From assembly GCA_963677605.2 (NCBI GenBank), contig CAXXDX010000006.1, positions 992,001 through 1,056,000 of the forward strand: a stretch of 64,000 bases of DNA, given 5' to 3'. Below the pieces are notes generated by a model that did not search any database, had not been told where the DNA came from, and saw only the letters and a program-made list of their open reading frames with translations. This DNA comes from JAGLOK01 sp963677605. Lineage in GTDB: Bacteria; Bacillota; Clostridia; Christensenellales; UMGS416. A program made the translations under genes and the position numbers. Position 1 is the stretch's first letter. Each line of letters opens with the position of its first letter. Positions 1 through 8,945 of the stretch are shown here, one piece after another.

Positions 1-2009
1 TCAATGTATCCGGAAGTGTTCGTATTAATCACAACTTCCATATCAACAGTGTCTTTAACACTCTCATTAAAAAAGAAATAAAGTTTGCCATCTTTATGTT
101 CATAACAAAAAAATCTTAGATCAGGGTAGTATTTTTCACAGGTTACTACAGTTTCACCAAGACTCTTTATTTTTTCTGCAATTTTATCCAATCCAACCAG
201 CTCTGCGCAATCAAAGAAATTAGTCGGAAGCACCTTTCCATCAGTATAACATTCAGGCATTTTCTCAACAGCAAAAACCTTCACACCCAAGCTTGCTGCT
301 TTAATTGCAAAATCAACTGTGTTTTTAGGAATATAATCACACCCCGGGATAATCAGGGCTTTATACTCCGATTCATTTACAGCAAACCTGCCTTCTGAAA
401 TTGTTACTGTATCCAAGTTCAACAAATCATCCGGCACTATATCAAAATCCAGTTGGTTTTCCATAAGAGTGCGGCATGGTTTCTGAAACAGCATTGATTC
501 TCCGCCAGACCATTCCGACTCAGCTGTATACAAAACCGCAGCATCTGTAATATGAGTTCCGCCGTTTATCAGGTGGCACATCCTGTTCATATATCTCATT
601 AATATCTTAAAATATTTAAACTGCGGATTGTTCCCCCTCGCATAAAAGTGCGGCGGACAGTCTCTGTCCGGAAATGCCATAGAAAATGCATGCGGAACAA
701 AGTGATTGATACCGCGAACCAGCATATGATCCGTCAGCCACTTCATGGATGCCACTCCGTATGCCCACCCGAAGTTTCCGAATATCTCACACAAGGACCT
801 TCCCTGCTTTTTAGGATCCAAATATGCTGCAGAGCTTCCCATCTTTGCGAGTGCATAGTGAAAAAACTCCCCATCACTGTCCCAGCCAATCCATCGATGA
901 ATCTTTCCTGTATGTCCGGGAGCTATCTGATGATGTACAACATCGATTCCGGCACGATGCTGGCCTTTCATTTCCCTGAAATAATGACCTACACTGCAGC
1001 CCATACGCATATGAGCGTTATCGTCTTCTATCACATGGCCGATGTATTCCACACCGTGCTCCTCGCACCATGCTCCAAGCTGTCCTGAAAAGCATTTATA
1101 TACAAGCTTTGTGACAGAATCCATATATATACTTCTTATATTAGCCGTCTTATTGCCTGCTTCAAACCATAGCGCGCAGAGCTTTGCTTCAAAGTTTTTG
1201 CCAAGAGAGGATTTAAGCATTTCACAAAGCTCATCGCTCCAAGGCAGTCTGACATCCTTTTTCCCCAGTTTCTCTTGAAAGTCATAGCCAGCTGTATTGC
1301 CAAGCTCGGGTTCATCTGAGAAAAATCCGGCAAAAGTTTTGCCGAAGTCCTCTTTATAACGCTTGTAATGAGTCTCATATACCTCATCAATTAACACTCT
1401 CACAGATTTTGAATCTATAAGGTTCATATATTCATCTTTTCCGCCGCCTGTTTGAGTTGTAAACAGCACCATCACTCTATAGATTCCTTCTGGCAAGTCA
1501 AAAAAGACAAATCCATCTTTTGTACTGCTAGTAATATCAATAACAGAGTCTAAATCTAAATCAGTAGTATCTGCTGATGTTCTTTTTATAGCATAAATAC
1601 CAATCAGCACAGAATCTTCCGGCATTGTCGGTCCATAAAGCATAGCTTGATTTCTACAAGGACCGATAAAGTCAAAATTCTGATATGCAAGATAGGTTTT
1701 TTTAAGCTCAGGATGTTTTTTTGCAAATCCGCCGTTTGCATGTCCCGTAGGAAATTTGTCGTCATCTAAAATCCAAACACGCATATCTCGTTTTCGGGCT
1801 TCATCTAATATAGCATCAATATTTCCCCACCAAAGGTCTCCGGCAAAATCAGGGTGAGGTCTTGACTCGACACATATCTCCCTTATTCCGCAGTCGTAAA
1901 TTTTCTCAATCTCTTCTCTTACAACTTCATTTGATTCGCCGCGAATCCACATAAACGGAAGTATGTAACTTCCTCCGCGGTTATTTATAACATCATCTAT
2001 TCTTTTCAT
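1..2009 (-). CDS. Large cytoplasmic glycoside hydrolase, GH106-like (partial, runs off left edge)
   Basis: An open minus-strand frame runs without a stop from an ATG at 2009 to the window edge (about 669 codons), so the C-terminus is missing. The ATG follows an AGGAG ribosome binding site. The N-terminal half looks like a TIM barrel: an early PFMWIRGES segment, VESRPHPDFAGDLWW at about residue 45, then WILDDDKFPTGHANGG and GFFSDEPELGN near residue 235, with an acidic pair that could be catalytic. This layout resembles the large Clostridia enzymes distantly related to GH106 alpha-L-rhamnosidases. The family assignment is from memory and less certain than the gene itself. No signal peptide is visible, so it should act on imported oligosaccharides. 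It follows module A in the same direction but is separated from it by a strong terminator. Confidence 0.8.
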   Translation of the reverse strand, partial: MKRIDDVINNRGGSYILPFMWIRGESNEVVREEIEKIYDCGIREICVESRPHPDFAGDLWWGNIDAILDEARKRDMRVWILDDDKFPTGHANGGFAKKHPELKKTYLAYQNFDFIGPCRNQAMLYGPTMPEDSVLIGIYAIKRTSADTTDLDLDSVIDITSSTKDGFVFFDLPEGIYRVMVLFTTQTGGGKDEYMNLIDSKSVRVLIDEVYETHYKRYKEDFGKTFAGFFSDEPELGNTAGYDFQEKLGKKDVRLPWSDELCEMLKSSLGKNFEAKLCALWFEAGNKTANIRSIYMDSVTKLVYKCFSGQLGAWCEEHGVEYIGHVIEDDNAHMRMGCSVGHYFREMKGQHRAGIDVVHHQIAPGHTGKIHRWIGWDSDGEFFHYALAKMGSSAAYLDPKKQGRSLCEIFGNFGWAYGVASMKWLTDHMLVRGINHFVPHAFSMAFPDRDCPPHFYARGNNPQFKYFKILMRYMNRMCHLINGGTHITDAAVLYTAESEWSGGESMLFQKPCRTLMENQLDFDIVPDDLLNLDTVTISEGRFAVNESEYKALIIPGCDYIPKNTVDFAIKAASLGVKVFAVEKMPECYTDGKVLPTNFFDCAELVGLDKIAEKIKSLGETVVTCEKYYPDLRFFCYEHKDGKLYFFFNESVKDTVDMEVVINTNTSGYI

Positions 2010-2453
2010 AGTCAAATCTTCTCCTGCAAATAACTGCATCTTACATAATAAATAATTCATAACTAGATTTCATGCTAAATCTTCAATAGATAACTTTAAT
2101 ATATAATTATATAAAAATCTGACATGTGAAAATAACTTAATCATAAATCATACAATTTCGGATTTAATTACAAACGCAATGCAGTTTCAATTGTTAATCA
2201 ATAAATCTGTATATATGTTTCCTTAACAGTAATAAAAATATATAATACAGTTTTTATAGTTACGCTTTAGAATAACCTGATTAAAACAGAAATAAAAAAA
2301 GCATCACGGTTCCCTATAAAAGGAACCGTGATGCTTCACTATTACAATAAGAAAAACATTTTTACAGAGTATTTGTTACTGCTGCGAAATTATTTCTCTT
2401 TCAGCCAACCAATATACAACTGGGTTGTTTAGAAGTTTGCTTGATAATGCTTG
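2010..2453. other. Intergenic region, AT-rich, with one terminator
   Basis: This 444-base gap separates the GH106-like gene from the end of module A. It holds the hairpin terminator at 2294-2335. The very AT-rich stretch 2040-2290 should contain the promoter of the GH106-like gene, but I could not single out a convincing -35/-10 pair. No coding region is seen. Confidence 0.6.
2294..2335 (-). terminator. Rho-independent terminator of the module A operon
   Basis: A perfect 14-bp stem (AGCATCACGGTTCC at 2300-2313 with its complement at 2322-2335) encloses an 8-base loop. On the minus strand it is followed by a run of seven T. It lies about 120 bases after the stop of the sugar-binding protein gene and should end that transcript. 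Confidence 0.9.
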
Positions 2454-3896
2454 TTATTGACCCCAGATACCTCCCAGAGTACCTTCGATTTCCGGAGCAA
2501 GTTCTTCGCCAAGCTCTTTGGCTGTAACTTCGCCCAACCATACTCTGTCCAATGAAGGAGCGATTTTTGTCTCCACTGCTTCAGCAAGGCCCTTAATCGT
2601 TGAGTTTAACTGTGGGTCTTCCATTTTAAGCAGCATATCCAATGACATATCAGCTAAATCCTTATCAAATACAGCATACCAGCGCTCAAGCAGCTCAGGG
2701 TTATCAAACAGCTCAGTGTCCGCCGGAAGAGAAGACAGTACCAAGCCTTGCTCTTCTGCAGCAATTATCTGGTTTTTAAAGCTTGTAAAGTAAATAAGTA
2801 AATCAAGAGCCGCTTCCGGGTATTTGGAATCGCTGCCAACAGCGTATGGAGCTCCGCCGCCTCCGAAATTCTCCTCACTGAAAATGAAAGGTTTAGCTAT
2901 GCCTGCGTCAAATCCCTCATCCTTAAAGAAGGAGTAGCCAAAACTTCCTGTGCCAATCATCGCAACCTGTCCATTCATGAGGTTTACAAGCGGATTGCTG
3001 AAAGTTCCTCTTTGAATTTCAAGCGGCGGTGCGCAGTGATGCACCAAGCTCATATCAGCCAGAAGCTGAATAGCCTCACAGCCTTTGTCACTGAAAAGCT
3101 CCCAAGTCTCACCATCTCTGCTGAATCTTACACCGGCAGTGCGCATCGACATTTCAAGGAAAGCCCAATGTGTTGACCCGGAGTTGACAGTACCGTAAAC
3201 AACAACGTTGTCAGGATCAAAATCTGCATCATTAGGTGTGTTTCCGTTTATGTCCTTAGTAAGCTGTTTTGCAACTTCTGTAGCTTTTTCAAATGTCCAT
3301 GCAGGGCCGTCCATTGAAGGAGGTTCTATTCCGGCTTCTTCGAACATTTCCTTATTATAGAACGTATACATAACTCCCTGCACCCAAGCGATTCCATAGC
3401 AGTTTTCCGGTTTAGATCTATAAAGAGCGCCAGCAAGATAGTCTTCATCAATATCTCTGCCGCGAGCCGCAAATGCTTCCTTTAGGTTAACCGCAACACC
3501 ATTTTCTCCCCATTCATTTATCAGAAAGTCATTTATAATGAATACGTCTGGAGTTTGTCCGGCAGCAATTAATGTGTTTATTTTGCTGTGATAATCGTTA
3601 TAAGGAATATAATTTTCTTCTACTGTTACATTCGGATTATCCGCTTGAAAGTTCTTAACAAACGCTTCGGCTATAAAACGTTCACCTTCTCCTGCCCACG
3701 AAAAAAGTACAAGGTTTGCCTCCTCTGCTTCTTCCATAGTTTCTTCTTCAGCTTCTTCTTTTTCAGGTGCTTCTGTAGCGGCTTCAGTTTTGGTTTCAGT
3801 CTTTGTAGATTCAGTTGCTTCCTCTTTTTGGTCACAAGCAGTGAGTACGAATAACAGTGCAATCACTAGTACTATGCTTATAAGTCTACTTTTCAT
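2454..3896 (-). CDS. Sugar ABC transporter substrate-binding lipoprotein (module A)
   Basis: Extracytoplasmic solute-binding protein of the MalE/UgpB-like carbohydrate family, 480 residues. A signal peptide ends in the lipobox LTAC with the lipidated Cys at residue 21, so it is membrane-anchored outside the cell. An acidic, low-complexity linker (about residues 25-60) follows, then the binding domain with GQTPDVFIINDF and a late LDRVWLGEVTAKE segment. I chose the ATG at 3896, eight bases after an AAGGAGT site, rather than the ATG 24 bases upstream. It is the last gene of its operon, after GH127 and the permeases; usually the binding protein comes first. The ligand is unknown; the neighbouring GH127 suggests arabino-oligosaccharides. 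Confidence 0.92.
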   Translation of the reverse strand: MKSRLISIVLVIALLFVLTACDQKEEATESTKTETKTEAATEAPEKEEAEEETMEEAEEANLVLFSWAGEGERFIAEAFVKNFQADNPNVTVEENYIPYNDYHSKINTLIAAGQTPDVFIINDFLINEWGENGVAVNLKEAFAARGRDIDEDYLAGALYRSKPENCYGIAWVQGVMYTFYNKEMFEEAGIEPPSMDGPAWTFEKATEVAKQLTKDINGNTPNDADFDPDNVVVYGTVNSGSTHWAFLEMSMRTAGVRFSRDGETWELFSDKGCEAIQLLADMSLVHHCAPPLEIQRGTFSNPLVNLMNGQVAMIGTGSFGYSFFKDEGFDAGIAKPFIFSEENFGGGGAPYAVGSDSKYPEAALDLLIYFTSFKNQIIAAEEQGLVLSSLPADTELFDNPELLERWYAVFDKDLADMSLDMLLKMEDPQLNSTIKGLAEAVETKIAPSLDRVWLGEVTAKELGEELAPEIEGTLGGIWGQ

Positions 3897-3973
3897 AAAA
3901 ACTCCTTTCCAATTCTTCATGTTCCTGCTTCTAAATTCTCATTAATCCTTCTTTAATCGACTGTCTTAACTTT

Positions 3974-5929
3974 TTATCTAACCGGAATCCATGTTTGCAT
4001 TTCGCCTTTTCCCCTGTTCTGCCACAGGCAGTATGGTATTGCAACAAGATCCACGGTTTCTTCATTTCTTACAAATGGCTTATAAAGCTCATTTTCATTC
4101 CAGCCGTCTTCCGTTAGTCTCCATCCTTTAAAATGCAAGGTTGTTGTCCCGCCAAGAAGATCCGGCTCATATTTTTCTTCAAATTCAACATCAGACTTAA
4201 CCGTTATAGCGCTTAGGTTCGCTCCGTTATCAACTTCTTCTAGGCAATATAGCATAGGCCCTTTCATTATTGCAGCTCTTCCCGCATTCGCCCTTACCTG
4301 CGGCTGTGACACAATAAGTTTTGCCGGCATGTCAATTTTATATGCTACTTTATCTCCCGAAGACCACGTCCTGCGGATATGAAGCATGCCTTTTACATCA
4401 TTTGCCTCAAAAGCTTCGCCATTTACAGTTATACTGACTCCGTCAGCCCAACCAGGCTTACGCAATGCAAGTGAAAATTCTCCATCGCAATCAACATAGA
4501 AATTCACTTCATTTTCAAACGGATAGCCTGTTTCAACCTTTAATCCAACCTGTTTCCCATCAACATCCAACACCGTCTCTCCGCCTAAAAACAACCCTAC
4601 ATACAACGTATTGTCTCCCGTATAGTATGTATAGCCGTCAACTCCAGCAATCGCACTTTGAAGATTCGGCGGGCAGCAAGAAACTTTATACCATTCAGGT
4701 CGCTCAGGCAGGACATGCTTTTTAGTAATATCATGTTCACTGGCCGTGGGCCACACTTCAAGAGGATTAACATAGTAAAAATGTCTTCCGTCCAGAGAAG
4801 TGCCTCCAGGCACTGCATTGTACATTTCAAGCTCAAGCGTATCAAGATATTTCGCTTCTCTTGTCGCCTGGAACATACGTCTGCAGAAAAATGTCATTGC
4901 AACGTTGGCACAGCTTTCAGCATACATAGTACTGTTAGGCAGGTCATAGTCTGCAGTGAATCTTTCTCCAAGCATACATGAACCAAGCCCACCAGATATA
5001 TACATTCTCTTGCCAACAATATTGTTATAGAGAGTTTCACAAGCCTTAAGAAGTGTTTCATCTCCTGTTTCCATATAAACATCAATCATTCCTGTATACA
5101 GATACACTGCACGAACTGCATGTCCTTCAGCAGTGTCCTGATCACGAACAGGTTTATGCATCTGCATATACTCGTTATCCGCGAAACTATCCCAATCAGG
5201 GAATATAGGCGCAGCTGTCCATTCTTCTTCAAACTGTTTCCATAATACATCAGGATCAGCTCCGTGAACATCCACAAAATGCTTCGCAAGTTCTAGATAT
5301 TTATCTTCTCCGGTTTCGCGATATAATTTTACAAGTGCCGGCTCTATGCCTGCATGTCCATCAAACAATTTAGGGTTTTTGCTGTTTGGACCCAGCTTTT
5401 CATACAAGAAATCACAAAGCTTACACACAGCATTTAAGTAGTAATCTTTCCCGGTTATCTGATGATGTATTATAGCTGCATCCAAATGGTCAGCCAACAA
5501 AACCAACTCATGAGATTGCAGTAAGTTTTTGAATCTTAGTTTGTTTCCATACAGTTTTGAGGATACATCCATGTCCCCTTCTTCTGTTTGGCCACGTACG
5601 AATAAATCTATAACATATTCAACCCAGCCAAGGATTTCTTCATTTGGTATGTGAGCTAAAGAAAACATTGCTCCTTCCAACCATCCAACAATGGTTATAT
5701 GAGCATATCTGAGCTCATCTTCGCTTCCGTTTTCGGCAAGTTCTCTTTTTGGAATATCTCCTGCTGCCATTTTAGTAAGATAGAGTGCATCACCTTCTGT
5801 AACCTTATTCCACATATGAGGAATCATGTTTTGCTGAAGATGTCCAAAATAGCGATTCCAGAACGGATCATCGATTCTAACGCTTCCAACCTTAACAGCC
5901 TCAAGATAATCGACTTTGCTTTTTTTCAT
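3974..5929 (-). CDS. GH127 beta-L-arabinofuranosidase
   Basis: Cytoplasmic retaining beta-L-arabinofuranosidase of glycoside hydrolase family 127 (formerly DUF1680), 651 residues, the usual full length. The family uses a zinc-bound cysteine nucleophile. The expected residues fall at nearly the same numbers as in the Bifidobacterium HypBA1 enzyme: acid/base Glu322 in LGERF, zinc ligands Glu338 and Cys340 in YAESC, and the Cys418-Cys419 pair in SCCPPN. It releases beta-linked arabinofuranose, as found on plant hydroxyproline-rich glycoproteins and some pectin side chains. There is no signal peptide, so it works on imported sugar. It lies 38 bases after the permease gene and 77 bases before the binding-protein gene. 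Confidence 0.95.
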   Translation of the reverse strand: MKKSKVDYLEAVKVGSVRIDDPFWNRYFGHLQQNMIPHMWNKVTEGDALYLTKMAAGDIPKRELAENGSEDELRYAHITIVGWLEGAMFSLAHIPNEEILGWVEYVIDLFVRGQTEEGDMDVSSKLYGNKLRFKNLLQSHELVLLADHLDAAIIHHQITGKDYYLNAVCKLCDFLYEKLGPNSKNPKLFDGHAGIEPALVKLYRETGEDKYLELAKHFVDVHGADPDVLWKQFEEEWTAAPIFPDWDSFADNEYMQMHKPVRDQDTAEGHAVRAVYLYTGMIDVYMETGDETLLKACETLYNNIVGKRMYISGGLGSCMLGERFTADYDLPNSTMYAESCANVAMTFFCRRMFQATREAKYLDTLELEMYNAVPGGTSLDGRHFYYVNPLEVWPTASEHDITKKHVLPERPEWYKVSCCPPNLQSAIAGVDGYTYYTGDNTLYVGLFLGGETVLDVDGKQVGLKVETGYPFENEVNFYVDCDGEFSLALRKPGWADGVSITVNGEAFEANDVKGMLHIRRTWSSGDKVAYKIDMPAKLIVSQPQVRANAGRAAIMKGPMLYCLEEVDNGANLSAITVKSDVEFEEKYEPDLLGGTTTLHFKGWRLTEDGWNENELYKPFVRNEETVDLVAIPYCLWQNRGKGEMQTWIPVR

Positions 5930-5967
5930 AAATATCTCCTCTTCTTAATTGTTTTAAATGTAGGTAT

Positions 5968-6798
5968 TTAGCCTTTAAGTCCAGTGAAAGTTATACCTTC
6001 GATAAAATATCGTTGAGCAAAGAAAAATACAATAATCATAGGTGTCATACACACCCCCGAAGCAGCCATTAAGAGGCCTCTTTTTGTAAGGTTTTGACCA
6101 ACAAATACCTGCAGTCCCAAAGAAACTGTTTTGAGTGTTTCTTTATCCAAATACAGCAGTGGTCCCATAAAATCATTCCATACAAACATAAAAGTAAAAA
6201 CTCCAACAGCTGCTAACGCAGGCCTTGATAACGGGAGGATAATTCTCAGGAAAATCTGAAGATAGTTTGCACCATCCATATATGCGGATTCATCATATTC
6301 CAGAGGGATTGAAATATAAAATTGACGAATAAGAAAAACATAGAACGCATTTCCAAAAAATGCAGGCAGCGTCAGAGGTATGAATGTATTATATGCTCCC
6401 AGTTTAACCCATCCCACAAACTGAGGAATCATAAGAACCGAATAAGGTATCATCATTGTTGTAAGAATTAACCCAAACCAAAAATTTCGTCCCGGGAACT
6501 TTATTCTTGTAAATCCAAAAGCAACAAATGCACAACTGAAAACCTGCCCTACCACATTTATAATAACAAGAGTAAATGAGTTTCTAAGATAGGTTAGAAA
6601 AGGTGCTCTTTGAAACGCTTCAGCGTAGTTGCTGAACTTAAATGTATTGGGGATCCATAATATAGGAACAGTTAAAATTTCTCTTTCTGTCATTAATGAA
6701 CTGCGAAGCATCCAATAAAACGGGAATATCATGAACAAACCCATGAATATCAGCAACGAATATATCAGAATTTTTGAATAACGTTTCTTTGCTTTCAT
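5968..6798 (-). CDS. Sugar ABC transporter permease, MalG type (module A)
   Basis: Inner-membrane subunit of a carbohydrate importer, 276 residues with about six membrane segments (first at about residues 10-32). The cytoplasmic EAA loop that docks the ATPase is present as ESAYMDGANYLQIF followed by RIILP. It pairs with the MalF-type gene nine bases upstream and ends with the typical FIEGITFTGLKG tail. A short GAGG precedes the ATG. No ATPase gene is nearby. Confidence 0.95.
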   Translation of the reverse strand: MKAKKRYSKILIYSLLIFMGLFMIFPFYWMLRSSLMTEREILTVPILWIPNTFKFSNYAEAFQRAPFLTYLRNSFTLVIINVVGQVFSCAFVAFGFTRIKFPGRNFWFGLILTTMMIPYSVLMIPQFVGWVKLGAYNTFIPLTLPAFFGNAFYVFLIRQFYISIPLEYDESAYMDGANYLQIFLRIILPLSRPALAAVGVFTFMFVWNDFMGPLLYLDKETLKTVSLGLQVFVGQNLTKRGLLMAASGVCMTPMIIVFFFAQRYFIEGITFTGLKG

Positions 6799-6807
6799 AT
6801 CCTCAAT

Positions 6808-7710
6808 TCACTTCCTATTTTTAATCTTTTCGTTGTTAGAGAACACCCACATATCGGACGTTTTAAACATCACAACTGTAAGCAATGCTATAATTGCAAA
6901 CAGGAACCAAGACATAGACGCAGCATATCCCATCCTGTTGTATTTCAACGCCGTCTGGTATAACAGCATCGGGTAAAACAGTGCAGAGTTATTAGGCCCT
7001 CCGGCACCGTCAATAAGAACATATGGAAGAGCAAAGCTTTGAAAACTGCCTATAATGGCAATTACAACATTATAAAAAATGATAGGGGTCATTGTGGGTA
7101 CAGTAATGTTTATAAACTTTCGTACTATTCCTGCACCGTCAATTTCAGCAGCTTCGTATAACTGCGGTGAAATACCTTGAAGCCCGGCTAAAAATATAAT
7201 AACTGTATTTCCTGCAACCCAAACAGCAATTATTGAAATACTGGGTAATATTGTTTCTTGAGAATATATCCAGTTTGTTGTAGGTAGGTTTAACAGTCTT
7301 AAAATTGAATTAAAAAGTCCGTACATTGGATCATACATATAGCGCCAAACAGCTGCAACAGCAACGACAGGCACGATGGAAGGCAAATAGAAAACGGTCC
7401 TAAACAAGGAAGTTCCTCTGATTTTGCAATTTAGTAAATTCGCCAGTAAAAATGAAACCGTTATAACCAGCGGCACAGTCATAAGAGTGTATACCATAGT
7501 AATTCTCAACGACTTCCAAACCAAATTGTCACTAAACATTTCTAAGTAATTTTCAAACCCTATAAACTGCATAGGAGTAACTACATTCCAGCTAAAAAAG
7601 CTGCTGAACAAGCTAAACAGCATAGGGCCCAGATAAAATACCGCGAAACCTATAATAGCCGGTGCGATGAAAAAATATCCCCATCTTATCTGGCTCTTCT
7701 TTACATTCAT
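6808..7710 (-). CDS. Sugar ABC transporter permease, MalF type (module A)
   Basis: Partner permease of the MalG-type subunit, about 300 residues with six predicted membrane segments. The EAA loop reads EAAEIDGAGIVRKF followed by ITVP. Two starts are possible. I prefer the ATG at 7710 (protein beginning MNVKKSQIRWGYFF), which has GGAG six bases upstream; the ATG at 7758 would add 16 residues and has no visible ribosome binding site. It should form a heterodimer with its neighbour, fed by the module's lipoprotein. Confidence 0.94.
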   Translation of the reverse strand: MNVKKSQIRWGYFFIAPAIIGFAVFYLGPMLFSLFSSFFSWNVVTPMQFIGFENYLEMFSDNLVWKSLRITMVYTLMTVPLVITVSFLLANLLNCKIRGTSLFRTVFYLPSIVPVVAVAAVWRYMYDPMYGLFNSILRLLNLPTTNWIYSQETILPSISIIAVWVAGNTVIIFLAGLQGISPQLYEAAEIDGAGIVRKFINITVPTMTPIIFYNVVIAIIGSFQSFALPYVLIDGAGGPNNSALFYPMLLYQTALKYNRMGYAASMSWFLFAIIALLTVVMFKTSDMWVFSNNEKIKNRK

Positions 7711-7779
7711 AACAAACTCCATTCTTTGTTTAAACGCATATGCTGATTTATTGAGCATAAATCTATTATCCGGTGTTTC

Positions 7780-8592
7780 TTACTGCATTCTTTCCGGTAA
7801 AAAAACCATCTGTACATCTTTATAGTGTGCAATCTTTACGCTTGGTTCATCATACGGATTTTCCGATTTTTCAATATTTATAGTGTTGTCTCCTGCTAGC
7901 AGATGTTCGCACACATAGATTAAGTTTTGTATTGTATCAAATGTAACCGGTTTATAATCACTGCTGTCAGGATCTCCAGCCTGAATATAATGTCCGCCTA
8001 AAAATCTAATTTCTTTATCAGGCAGTTTTTTTGTAAAATTTATAAGATTTTTATGAAGGTCTTTAATTGTCAATGCATGTGGAAGCTGCATCCAAAACTG
8101 ACCGCCTGAGCCAATAGAATCACCAGTAAACAACAATCCCAGCTCATGTACTAAAAAGCAAATGCATCCCGGGCTGTGTCCGGGCATTCCAATTACTTCA
8201 ACTTTTAAGTCACCCAAGTCAAGAACAGTCTTTTCTTTGATTGGCATAAGAGCTTCTTGCTTCAAGTCCCGACCTTCACTTGCCATAGCCATATCAAAAA
8301 AATCATTCATCTCCGGAAGTATCTCAATATCATCAGGATGCATATATACTTCTTCAAACAAATCAACAGTTCCGGCATTAGCGTAATGATCTGCGTGGGC
8401 ATGAGTAATCGCAAGAATAATAGGTTTATCCGAAAATGGCTCAATCAGCTTTCGAAATTCTTCAGGTGATCCGCTTCCAGTATCGATAAGAAGATTCTTC
8501 TTCGAACCTTCCAACATATAACAGGTTGAGCTGATATAATCGTCAAACCGTGATAAACGCTCTGTCATACGAGTCATGGTGTAGGTTTTCAT
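7780..8592 (-). CDS. MBL-fold metallo-hydrolase (module A)
   Basis: A 270-residue metallo-beta-lactamase-fold protein without a signal peptide. The binuclear metal motif is complete: His64-x-His66-x-Asp68-His69, with LLIDTGSG before it and a later PGHSPGC and FTGDS segment carrying further ligands. The substrate cannot be read from sequence; such proteins include hydrolases of thioesters, lactones and phosphodiesters. I use the ATG at 8592 behind a GAGGAGG site. It is the first gene after the two-component pair and precedes the permeases by 69 bases, so it is probably co-transcribed with them. A lactonase or detoxification role in sugar catabolism is an inference only. Confidence 0.88.
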   Translation of the reverse strand: MKTYTMTRMTERLSRFDDYISSTCYMLEGSKKNLLIDTGSGSPEEFRKLIEPFSDKPIILAITHAHADHYANAGTVDLFEEVYMHPDDIEILPEMNDFFDMAMASEGRDLKQEALMPIKEKTVLDLGDLKVEVIGMPGHSPGCICFLVHELGLLFTGDSIGSGGQFWMQLPHALTIKDLHKNLINFTKKLPDKEIRFLGGHYIQAGDPDSSDYKPVTFDTIQNLIYVCEHLLAGDNTINIEKSENPYDEPSVKIAHYKDVQMVFLPERMQ

Positions 8593-8945
8593 CAATAGCC
8601 TCCTCGAATTGTCAAATCCCGTACTGTAACCTTTCTAATATGGGAAATGAACGTCTTTAGAATAATATAAAAAGAAATCCATCTGTTAGTAAAATATTAC
8701 GCTCTATATCGGAAAAAATTATTAATCCATTTTAAATAATTACAATAACGGTCAAAAGTTATTTTTGTTTCTATATCACTTATTTCTAATTGTTTAATCA
8801 ACATCCTTAGTGTTAAGTTCTTAAAAAAATCTATAAATAAGTACTCATAAAAGGAAGAATTTCGCAAATAAAAAAGGTATATATTTAATATACCTAATAA
8901 GAATATTTATAACTGGTAAAATTCGAATATATAATAAGGAAATTA
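8593..8945. other. Intergenic region between regulator pair and transport operon
   Basis: This 353-base AT-rich gap holds the weak terminator at 8869-8895 behind the response regulator gene. By position it must also carry the promoter of the MBL-permease-GH127 operon, the likely target of the adjacent AraC-type regulator. I saw no clear inverted or direct operator repeat and no coding region. Confidence 0.5.
8869..8895 (-). terminator. Possible terminator after the response regulator gene
   Basis: GGTATAT (8876-8882) pairs with ATATACC (8888-8894) around a 5-base loop, followed on the minus strand by six T. The stem is short and AT-rich, so termination may be partial and allow some read-through into module A. 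Confidence 0.5.
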
